Assembly: GCA_947462495.1 (NCBI GenBank) | Contig: CANHOY010000012.1 | Location: 1-17,791, forward strand | Origin: Bacteroidota bacterium | GTDB taxonomy: Bacteria > Bacteroidota > Bacteroidia > Chitinophagales > Chitinophagaceae | DNA length: 17,791 bases | Direction: 5' to 3' | Shown here: positions 1 through 7,007 of the stretch, piece after piece | Layout: each line of letters begins with the position of its first letter | Position numbering within the stretch: position 1 is the first letter of the stretch | The notes under the pieces: generated by a model | The model's input: only the letters and a program-made list of their open reading frames with translations | Database searches by the model: none | What the model was told of the DNA's origin: nothing | Position numbers and translations under genes: made by a program

Positions 1-1
1 T

Positions 2-274
2 CTATCCCTTGAAAATGCATTGCATCAAAAAGTGGTGGGAGACGGACTTAATAAAGAAGGCACCATCGTCACCAATGCAAGACATGTGGCTTCGCTAAAA
101 AGGCTATTGTTTGCACTCAATGATATAGACACGGGTTTGGCAGACAATGTTACAGGCGACTTACTTGCCATCGACATCAATCATGCTTTACATTATTTGG
201 GTACCATCACTGGACAAATTACCAACGAAGATCAATTGGATTTTATCTTTTCTAAGTTCTGTATTGGAAAGTAA
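2..274 (+). CDS. mnmE: MnmE, tRNA modification GTPase, C-terminal end (5' truncated by window edge)
   Basis: This is the last 90 residues of MnmE, the GTPase that works with MnmG to install the aminomethyl-type modification on the wobble uridine (U34) of certain tRNAs in the cytoplasm. The frame is open to the left edge, so the gene starts outside the window. Visible family marks are the helical segment around TNARHVASL, the stretch GLADNVTGDLLAIDIN, and the terminal FCIGK, which carries the C-terminal Cys-x-Gly-Lys motif needed for the modification reaction. Only the end of the C-terminal helical domain is present and the G domain lies off-window. It converges on the HAD gene with 16 bp between the stop codons and no clear terminator hairpin. 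It is a housekeeping gene, not part of the uptake locus. Confidence 0.95.
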   Translation, partial: LSLENALHQKVVGDGLNKEGTIVTNARHVASLKRLLFALNDIDTGLADNVTGDLLAIDINHALHYLGTITGQITNEDQLDFIFSKFCIGK

Positions 275-290
275 ATCGGTTAATTAAAAA

Positions 291-944
291 TCAGAAAGAA
301 AGATTAGTATAGTCTTCGATAAAAAATAAAATATTATCAAAGTCGGCAAATTCGATTTCTTGATGCATCCCTTTTATTACTATCGTTTTCATTCCGGCTT
401 CTTGAGCACATAAGACGCCTTTGGGTGTATCTTCAAAAACAATACAATCCGAAGGGGCTACCCTAAGCAGTTCGGCACATTTTAAAAAAGTTTCTGGATG
501 CGGTTTGCTTATAGAAACATCGTCGGCACTTACAATGGCATCAAAGTAATTTCTAATAGCAGTATGATCAATGACAAAATCAATATTTAATTGAATCGCA
601 GCCGATCCAATACCCATTTTAATCTTTTGCTCAAAAGCATTTTTTAAAAAAAGGGCAAGTCCGTCAATAAGCTTTAAATGAGGTTTAAATTCTACTCGAT
701 ACATGGCTTCCTTATTGGCACCAATTGATAATTTTTCTTGCATGGTAAATTTACCCGGAAAAACTCTTTCAAGTAGTTCGTCATTTTTTCCATAACATTG
801 ATGCTTTACTTCTTCTATACTTAGTTCGCTACCCAAGGCAGTTAATTGTTGGTGCCATGCGCCTATATGATAGGGCATGTCATTCACCATGGTCCCATTT
901 AAATCAAAAATAAAAGCCTTTGCTTGCTTCAACATAAGATACAT
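291..944 (-). CDS. HAD-superfamily hydrolase, beta-phosphoglucomutase-like
   Basis: This 217-residue protein has the fold and motifs of HAD subfamily IA (beta-phosphoglucomutase or sugar-phosphate phosphatase), with no signal peptide, so it is cytoplasmic. Motif I is FDLNGT, with nucleophile Asp14 but Asn16 where most members have the acid/base Asp. The cap domain covers about residues 22-90. Motif II is the Ser of GIGSAA (Ser114), motif III is Lys147 in SKPHPE, and motif IV is Glu171-Asp172 in FEDTPKG. The start at 944 is used; an in-frame ATG three codons later (933-935) is equally possible and lies nearer the first strand. It follows lacI by 18 bp and is almost certainly co-transcribed with it, which suggests a sugar-phosphate substrate. 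The Asn makes a true mutase less certain; a phosphatase is the alternative. Confidence 0.85.
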   Translation of the reverse strand: MYLMLKQAKAFIFDLNGTMVNDMPYHIGAWHQQLTALGSELSIEEVKHQCYGKNDELLERVFPGKFTMQEKLSIGANKEAMYRVEFKPHLKLIDGLALFLKNAFEQKIKMGIGSAAIQLNIDFVIDHTAIRNYFDAIVSADDVSISKPHPETFLKCAELLRVAPSDCIVFEDTPKGVLCAQEAGMKTIVIKGMHQEIEFADFDNILFFIEDYTNLSF

Positions 945-962
945 TATTTTTTAATCAATACA

Positions 963-1955
963 TTACATTGAACCGCCTTCAATTAATTTTGCTTCTACTG
1001 TTAATTCATCAACTGGTTTTCCTGTTTGCAAATTGGCCATCATTTGTGTAAAGGCTAATTTTCCTAATTGAAAGCCACTCGTTTCTACATAACTAATGAC
1101 AGGAAAATATAAATTAGGAATAAATCCATTGCTAATACTAATCACACCCATTTCGGTGGGCACTTTTATTTGTAATTCTTGAATGGCTCTCATGACCCCA
1201 ATTAATATTTCATCGGTCATGCAAAAAACGGTATCCAACTTTGCAGTTTTGTTATAATTTTTTTTGAAAATTTCTTCTGCTTCAATGGAACTAGTTGCAT
1301 TAATATATTTAACATTTGTTTTAGGAGAGAGGTCCATCATTAAGTTTTGGAAAGATGTTTTTCTAATTTGGCTAATGGAAAGCGCAGGATCCCCAAAAAT
1401 AGCTAATACTTTTTTTGCATTTCTTTTAATGATATTTTTAGCTGCCAATACCCCACAGCGTTCATCAGCCATTCTAACTTTTGTAAACGCATTACTCTTT
1501 GGAACAATATCAAAAAAAACAATAGGCATGTCCTGTTCAATCATTTTATGATATACATCTAAATTTTCGCTGTTGGCAGATAAGCAAGCGAATATACCCG
1601 AAACTCTATTTTGTCTAAAAATTTTCAAATTGTTTAATTCATTCTCAGCATTGTGGTTAGATTGAAGAATCATTAATGCATAACCATTATTACGACTTTC
1701 TTCTTCTATAGCGGCTAAAAAATTTTCATAAAATAAATTGGCTATAGCAGGAACAATAACCCCTAATATTTTACTAGTCTGCGTTCTTAATTGAATCGCA
1801 GAGGCATTGGGTTCGTAGTCTAGGTTTTGTGCAAGGGCTTGAACTTTCGCTTTTGTTTTAGCAGAAATATCTGGATGATTTTTTAAAGCCCTAGACACCG
1901 TTGAGATGCTTAGTTGCAATTGTTGTGCTAATAATTTGAGGGTGGTATTATTCAT
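963..1955 (-). CDS. LacI-family transcriptional regulator
   Basis: This 330-residue cytoplasmic repressor has the standard two-part LacI/PurR build. An N-terminal helix-turn-helix (about residues 5-25, including SISTVSRALKNHPDIS) is followed by the hinge helix (about 45-57, YEPNASAIQLR). The periplasmic-binding-protein-like effector domain runs from about 62 (ILGVIVPAIANLFY) to the C-terminus. The length is normal for the family. It is transcribed divergently from susC and just upstream of the HAD gene, the usual place for the specific regulator of a sugar-uptake locus. A CAAACGTTTG palindrome 55 bp upstream of its start has the LacI-family operator form, so it probably controls susC and itself. 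The effector is unknown; by position it should be the imported sugar or a breakdown product. Confidence 0.92.
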   Translation of the reverse strand: MNNTTLKLLAQQLQLSISTVSRALKNHPDISAKTKAKVQALAQNLDYEPNASAIQLRTQTSKILGVIVPAIANLFYENFLAAIEEESRNNGYALMILQSNHNAENELNNLKIFRQNRVSGIFACLSANSENLDVYHKMIEQDMPIVFFDIVPKSNAFTKVRMADERCGVLAAKNIIKRNAKKVLAIFGDPALSISQIRKTSFQNLMMDLSPKTNVKYINATSSIEAEEIFKKNYNKTAKLDTVFCMTDEILIGVMRAIQELQIKVPTEMGVISISNGFIPNLYFPVISYVETSGFQLGKLAFTQMMANLQTGKPVDELTVEAKLIEGGSM

Positions 1956-2009
1956 TTAGTCATCGAATTAATAATCGAATTTATGCAAATATTTTCACAA
2001 AAATTTTCG

Positions 2010-2019
2010 CAAACGTTTG
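2010..2019. promoter_or_regulatory. LacI-family operator palindrome CAAACGTTTG
   Basis: This is a perfect 10-bp inverted repeat with a central CG step. It is the core of the classical LacI/PurR-type operator (compare GCAAACGTTTGC). It lies 55 bp before the lacI start codon and one base before the -7 box of the candidate susC promoter, so a bound repressor would block RNA polymerase. I saw no second copy in the window. Assignment to the adjacent LacI gene is by position. Confidence 0.72.
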
Positions 2020-2020
2020 A

Positions 2021-2028
2021 TATTTTTG
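2021..2028 (+). promoter_or_regulatory. Candidate susC promoter -7 box (TATTTTTG)
   Basis: TATTTTTG matches the Bacteroidota -7 consensus TAnnTTTG exactly and points toward susC. No exact TTTG -33 box is found 19-21 bp upstream (the sequence there is CACAAA-like), so only half of the promoter is supported. The box directly abuts the operator palindrome, which favours a regulated promoter. The implied start near 2035 gives a long leader. Confidence 0.45.
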
Positions 2029-2270
2029 CAAAAAAAACAATTTCTAATTCATTTAGGTCTAAATAGGAATTACTATTAAGTTAATTTTTGTACTTATCTT
2101 ATTGATTTACAATCATATATAGTTTAATTCAGCTATGACAGAGCTAACAAATAGTAGTTTTTTTAAAAAAACTTAATAAAAAAGTAACTGTGGAACAGAT
2201 TTTCTACCTAATTTACGTGTTATAACATTGTTAAAATGCAAAAAATTTTTAAATTTTAAACTTAAAACAC

Positions 2271-5252
2271 ATGAAAATTCTAAAGTTTGTAAGGCCAATC
2301 ATGGTTGCCTTACTTTCACTTTTCTTCGTCTTTTCAGTACAAGCCCAATCAAAAGCTGTTACTGGTAAAGTAGTTGATGCCAAAGATGGTTCAGCTATAC
2401 CTGGTATTACTGTTACTGCGGTTACTGCAAGCGGTAAAAAAGTTACAGCGGTAACTTCTAATGATGGTACTTACAAAGTAGCTTCTACTGAAGTGATTTC
2501 AAGAGTAGTTGTAACTGGAGTTGGTTTTGAACAACAAGACCTTTCAGTGGGTAACAAAACTTCTTTGAATGTTTCATTAACTTCTTCAGTATCTAGCTTA
2601 GGCGAGGTTGTTGTAGTTGGTTATGGTACACAAAAGAAGAAAGAAATTACTAGTGCTATTACTCGTATTAGCTCTGAGGAATTCAACAAAGGAAATATCA
2701 ATAACGTTGCACAATTATTGCAAGGTAAAGTAGCTGGTCTTTCTATCGCTCGTCCAGGTGGTAACCCTAACGAAGGATTCGCTATTAGATTAAGAGGTCT
2801 TTCTACCATTGGTGCAAACACTTCACCATTAGTGGTGGTTGACGGAGTGGTTGGTGCAGATTTAAACTCTATCGATCCTAACGACATCAAAAGTGTCGAT
2901 GTATTGAAAGATGGATCTGCTGCAGCTATCTACGGTACTCGAGGATCTGCTGGGGTAATCATTGTTACTACTAAGAATGGTTTAAGAGGTGGAACATCTT
3001 CTTTCAATTATTCTTCTCAAGCAACTGTGGAAAGTCCTTTCAGATTTACACCACATATGGATGCTGCTGAATACGGTGCTTTACTAAAGAAAATTGGTAC
3101 TGGTAATAATTTAGGACAAAGTACAGATTGGAATAAAGCAATTACTAGAAATGCAATTACGCATATACATAATTTATCTTTCTCTGGTGGTACCGATAAA
3201 ACTACTTTTGATGTTTCTATGAACTATAGAAATGCAGAAGGTATTGCTATCAATACTGGATTCCAACAATTAAATGGTAGAGTTAATTTAACACACAGAG
3301 CTTTAAATGATAAGTTGGTGTTTAATGTACAAATGACATCTACAACTAATGAGGCAGATCTTGGATTTAGCAACGCATTTGAATATGCTACTATCTACAA
3401 TCCAACTGCTCCTATTTATTCTAAAGATCCAATGTATGACCTAGCAAAAGGTGGTTATTTTGAGCAGAATGCAACTGAGTACTCAAATCCAGTAGCGGTT
3501 TTGATGCAAAATACAAATCGCAGATCAAGAAGAAATGTCAATTTTGCGGGTTCGGTTGAATATGAAATAGCTAAAGGATTGAAAGTATTGACAAGATATG
3601 CTCAGTCTACGAATAATTCTGACATCAATGCTTACTCTCCAAGAAACGCCTTTATCGATCGTGGTTTCTACACTGGTGCAACTGGTTTAGGAAGAGGTGG
3701 ATATGGATGGAAGCAAGCAGATAAGTCACTTACAAGTTTATATGAAAACACTTTATCATATGCAACTAAAATAGATAAGTTAGCTGTTGATGCGGTAGGT
3801 GGTTATTCTTACCAAGAATTTACCAACCAAGGATTTAACGTAGGTGGTGGTAATTTTGTTACTGACTTAGCTAAAGAGAATATCAATGCTGCCCAAGATT
3901 TCCAAAATGGATTAGGTACTTTAGGTAGTTATAAAAATGGTAGTAAATTAGTAGCGTTTTTTGGACGTGTAAATTTAAACTGGGATAATTACGCTTACTT
4001 GTCTGCATCAGTTAGACAAGAAGGATCTACACAATTTGGAGACAATAACAAATGGGGAATTTTCCCAGCGGTAAGTGGTGGTGTGGATTTAAAGAAAATC
4101 TTAAATATCGGTATGTTTGATGCATTGAAATTAAGAACAAGTTATGGTGTAACTGGATCACTTCCTCCACAAGCAGGTTTGGCTCAGTTAACATTCACTG
4201 GTTCAGGTAACTATTTAATTGATGGTAACTGGATCACTACTTATGGACCTAACCAAAATGCAAACCCAGATTTGAAATGGGAGAAAAAGTCGGAGATTGA
4301 CTTTGGTGTTGACTTTGCTTTGTTAAACAATCGTTTAACTGGTACTCTTGATTACTACCAAAGAACTACTACCGATTTGATCTTTAATGTAACCGTACCT
4401 TCTCCTCCAGCATTGTTTAACAGAGCTTGGAGAAACGTAGGTGATTTAGAAGCAAAAGGTTTTGAGGCAGCGTTTAACTATAAAGTAATTACTGATGGTA
4501 AATTAACTTGGACTACAGGTGTTAACTACTCAACTAATAAAGTTACTTTAACTAGATTAGACAAATCTGCGGGTTCTTACATTGGTGAAACTAACTTAGG
4601 TTCTCCAGGTCAAGAAGCAACTCAAATTATTAGAACTTACGAAGGGGGTCAAGTAGGTACTTTCTGGAATGCTGTTTACCGTGGTATTGATAAAAATGGT
4701 AAATTTTTACATGATGATGGTAAAGGAAACGCTGTTTTATCTACAGCAACCACTTACAAAGCACCTATCGGAAATGGTATGCCTAAATTTGAAATGGGAT
4801 GGTCAAACAGTTTAAGCTATGGTAACTTTGATTTGAACTTCTTCATTCGTGGATCTTTCGGTCACCAATTAATTAATACATTTAGAGCATTCTACGAAAA
4901 TCCAGCTAATGCGGCTATTTATAACGTAGTCAATACTAAGTTTTTTGATGCAAAATTAAATGACGCATCTATATTTAGTAGCTTGTTTGTTGAAAAAGCA
5001 GACTTCGTAAAATTAGATAATGCTACTTTAGGCTACACTATACCAGTTTCTGCAAAAACGAAAGCACAAGGCGTTAAAAGTTTAAGAGCTTTCTTAACTG
5101 GAAATAACCTAATTACTATTACTAATTATACAGGAGCTGATCCTGAAGTTAGATGGCAAGATGGTGGTAATATCTTAGCTCCAGGTATTGATAGAAGAGC
5201 AACTTGGGTGATGACTCGTTCTTTCACTTTAGGAATTAATATTGGACTATAA
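2271..5252 (+). CDS. SusC/RagA-family TonB-dependent outer-membrane transporter
   Basis: This 993-residue outer-membrane transporter works with the SusD partner encoded next and takes energy from TonB to import an oligosaccharide or similar nutrient. A signal peptide (about residues 1-26, ending VQAQ) is followed by a carboxypeptidase-regulatory-like beta-sandwich (about 30-107). The family linker SSLGEVVVVGYGTQ lies at 108-121. The plug domain (about 123-237) contains LQGKVAGLSI, IRLRGLSTIGAN, PLVVVDGV and GSAAAIYGTRGSAGVIIVTT. The rest is the 22-strand barrel, ending in an aromatic/hydrophobic strand (RSFTLGINIGL). The length is typical. Codons are strongly biased to GGT, ACT and GCT, suggesting high expression. 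susD starts 34 bp after its stop. There is no extra N-terminal signalling domain, so control by a partner anti-sigma factor is unlikely; the divergent LacI protein is the better candidate. The substrate cannot be read from sequence. Confidence 0.95.
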   Translation: MKILKFVRPIMVALLSLFFVFSVQAQSKAVTGKVVDAKDGSAIPGITVTAVTASGKKVTAVTSNDGTYKVASTEVISRVVVTGVGFEQQDLSVGNKTSLNVSLTSSVSSLGEVVVVGYGTQKKKEITSAITRISSEEFNKGNINNVAQLLQGKVAGLSIARPGGNPNEGFAIRLRGLSTIGANTSPLVVVDGVVGADLNSIDPNDIKSVDVLKDGSAAAIYGTRGSAGVIIVTTKNGLRGGTSSFNYSSQATVESPFRFTPHMDAAEYGALLKKIGTGNNLGQSTDWNKAITRNAITHIHNLSFSGGTDKTTFDVSMNYRNAEGIAINTGFQQLNGRVNLTHRALNDKLVFNVQMTSTTNEADLGFSNAFEYATIYNPTAPIYSKDPMYDLAKGGYFEQNATEYSNPVAVLMQNTNRRSRRNVNFAGSVEYEIAKGLKVLTRYAQSTNNSDINAYSPRNAFIDRGFYTGATGLGRGGYGWKQADKSLTSLYENTLSYATKIDKLAVDAVGGYSYQEFTNQGFNVGGGNFVTDLAKENINAAQDFQNGLGTLGSYKNGSKLVAFFGRVNLNWDNYAYLSASVRQEGSTQFGDNNKWGIFPAVSGGVDLKKILNIGMFDALKLRTSYGVTGSLPPQAGLAQLTFTGSGNYLIDGNWITTYGPNQNANPDLKWEKKSEIDFGVDFALLNNRLTGTLDYYQRTTTDLIFNVTVPSPPALFNRAWRNVGDLEAKGFEAAFNYKVITDGKLTWTTGVNYSTNKVTLTRLDKSAGSYIGETNLGSPGQEATQIIRTYEGGQVGTFWNAVYRGIDKNGKFLHDDGKGNAVLSTATTYKAPIGNGMPKFEMGWSNSLSYGNFDLNFFIRGSFGHQLINTFRAFYENPANAAIYNVVNTKFFDAKLNDASIFSSLFVEKADFVKLDNATLGYTIPVSAKTKAQGVKSLRAFLTGNNLITITNYTGADPEVRWQDGGNILAPGIDRRATWVMTRSFTLGINIGL

Positions 5253-5286
5253 TAAATAATTCAATAAAAACTTAAAAATCGACAAT

Positions 5287-6894
5287 ATGAAAAATAACTT
5301 TGTAAATAAACTATTTATAGCATCAATGCTACTAGTAGTCGTTTCTTGTACCAAATTAGACGAGGGGCCACTCTTGTATGATAAAGTAACTGGAGACAAA
5401 TTTGGAGGCACTGATTTAGAATTAAGTGCTGCAGTAGGTGCTGCTTATTCTAACTTAAACGGTGTAGGCGGTAACGGTAACTTATTCGCTTTAAATGGAG
5501 TAACTACTGATGAGATTGTAGTTCCAACAAGAGGACCAGATTGGGGCGATGGTGGTCATTGGGTTAGATTAAAAAGACATCAGTGGAAAGCGGATGATCC
5601 TATGCCAACAGGCGGTTGGGGATTTTGTTACAGTGGTGTTTCTACTTGTAACCGTTTGATTGCTACTTTGGAGGGCATTAAATCACCTTCAGCTGCTAAA
5701 TACATTGCAGAATTGAAAGTGTTACGTGCTATGTATTATTATTGGTTATTGGATTGGTATGGTAACGTTCCTTTAAGTATCGACTTTAAAAATGTTGATC
5801 CACCAAAGAACGCTACTCAAGCTCAAGTATATGCGTTTATTGAATCAGAATTAACAACCAATGGTGCTTTGTTGGCTAAGCCTGCATCTGTTCCAGACGT
5901 TGCAACTTATGGTCGTGTAAACTACTATACTGCTCAAGCCATCTTAGCTAAATTATATTTAAACGCTAAAACCTATACTGGTACTGAGCAAAATGCTAAG
6001 GCTATTGCTGCAGCCAACAATATTATCAACTCTGGTGTTTATAAATTGTCTCCAACTTATGCTGAGAACTTTATTCAAAATAACGCAGGTGCAAAAGAAA
6101 CCATTTGGGCTGTTCCATTTGATCGTATCAAATTGGGTGGTTTTAACGTTAATATGATGACTTTAAGTTATTTGAATCAAACTACTTACAATATCAATGC
6201 TCAACCATGGAATGGTTTCGCATCTACTTCTGAATTTTATAATTCATATATAGATCCAGTTTTAAATCCTGGACCAACTGGTACTGTTGTAGGTTTGGAT
6301 TCTAAAGGAACACCAACAACTGGTACTGATGATAAGCGTATGAGAAACAACTTCTTAGTTGGACCTCAGTTTTCATCTGCTGGTGAAAGATTGGTTGACA
6401 ATGGAGCTGAACCAACTGACCCAGATGGCAAACCTTTCACTTTCACTCCTTATGTGAATGAGTTAGAGCCAAATGCTTGGCGTCAATCTGGTGCTAGACT
6501 TGGAAAATGGCAGTTCGTACTTGGTATGACTTCTAATATGGATAATGATTTCGCTATCTTCAGATACACTGATATCTTACTTGTAAAAGCGGAAGCTACT
6601 GCAAGAGCTGCTGGCAACTGGAGCGATCCTGCTGCTTTGGCTATTGTAAATCAAATTAGAACTACCCATGGTGGTGTTGCTGAATGGACTAGCATGACAG
6701 CTGAACAATTCTTGGCTGAAAGAGGTAGAGAAATGGCTTTTGAAGGCTGGAGAAGACAAGATTTAATTCGTTTTGGTACTTTCCAAGCTAAGCGCTTATT
6801 CCAAGATGAAGGGGCAGCTACAAAAAATCTATATCCAATTCCTGCTACTCAATTGAATGCTAATAAAAATTTAACTCAAAATCCTGGCTACTAA
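5287..6894 (+). CDS. RagB/SusD-family surface nutrient-binding lipoprotein
   Basis: This 535-residue lipoprotein forms the lid of the SusC transporter and binds the substrate at the cell surface. The signal peptide ends in a lipobox with Cys21 (VVVSC). The SusD-like N-terminal region (about 35-220) includes the family stretch LKVLRAMYYYWLLDWYGNVP. The RagB/SusD C-terminal domain has FRYTDILLVKAEA and, near residue 479, RGREMAFEGWRRQDLIRFG. The end, YPIPATQLNANKNLTQNPGY, is the usual family terminus. It is preceded by susC with 34 bp between them and shares its biased codon use. A strong intrinsic terminator begins 36 bp after the stop, so susCD form one transcript that is separable from the genes downstream. 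Confidence 0.95.
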   Translation: MKNNFVNKLFIASMLLVVVSCTKLDEGPLLYDKVTGDKFGGTDLELSAAVGAAYSNLNGVGGNGNLFALNGVTTDEIVVPTRGPDWGDGGHWVRLKRHQWKADDPMPTGGWGFCYSGVSTCNRLIATLEGIKSPSAAKYIAELKVLRAMYYYWLLDWYGNVPLSIDFKNVDPPKNATQAQVYAFIESELTTNGALLAKPASVPDVATYGRVNYYTAQAILAKLYLNAKTYTGTEQNAKAIAAANNIINSGVYKLSPTYAENFIQNNAGAKETIWAVPFDRIKLGGFNVNMMTLSYLNQTTYNINAQPWNGFASTSEFYNSYIDPVLNPGPTGTVVGLDSKGTPTTGTDDKRMRNNFLVGPQFSSAGERLVDNGAEPTDPDGKPFTFTPYVNELEPNAWRQSGARLGKWQFVLGMTSNMDNDFAIFRYTDILLVKAEATARAAGNWSDPAALAIVNQIRTTHGGVAEWTSMTAEQFLAERGREMAFEGWRRQDLIRFGTFQAKRLFQDEGAATKNLYPIPATQLNANKNLTQNPGY

Positions 6895-6930
6895 TTAGTA
6901 GAAGTATTTAATATTAAATTTTGATTTTAA

Positions 6931-6966
6931 AGCAGCAAATAGCCGAGGCTATTTGCTGCTTTTTTA
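6931..6966 (+). terminator. Intrinsic terminator after susD
   Basis: A perfect 13-bp stem (6931-6943 pairing with 6948-6960), a CGAG tetraloop and a run of six T make a textbook Rho-independent terminator. It ends the susCD transcript and implies either read-through or a separate promoter for the FG-GAP gene downstream. No clear TAnnTTTG box is seen in the 41 bp that follow. Confidence 0.92.
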
Positions 6967-7007
6967 TATAAAAAAAGGAGTATTTTTATATACTTAAATA
7001 CTGGTCA

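Larger units (their letters stand above)
1956..2270. promoter_or_regulatory. Divergent lacI/susC intergenic control region
   Basis: This 315-bp gene-free stretch between two divergent starts is very A/T-rich. The lacI-proximal third holds the operator palindrome and a Bacteroidota-type -7 box (listed separately). TGCAAA at 1984-1989 and TTTGCA at 2025-2030 form a wider inverted pair around the palindrome. The rest (about 2030-2270) contains no convincing open reading frame. It would be a roughly 235-nt leader if transcription starts at the box near 2021-2028. A weaker box, TAACATTG at 2223-2230 (one mismatch to TAnnTTTG), could give a short leader instead. The last 40 bases before the susC ATG are almost pure A/T, as is usual for starts in this phylum. 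Confidence 0.7.

Noticed and set aside
275..290. TTAATTAA palindrome between mnmE and the HAD gene as a terminator
   Set aside because: It is only 8 bp of A/T with no GC stem or loop; too weak to call.
1264..1551. 95-residue open frame on the + strand inside lacI
   Set aside because: It is antisense to a well-supported LacI gene, has no family features and is explained by the low stop frequency opposite that coding frame.
6976..6980. AGGAG as a Shine-Dalgarno site for the first FG-GAP gene
   Set aside because: It lies 28 bases upstream of the ATG, too far to act, and the other genes here do not use such sites.
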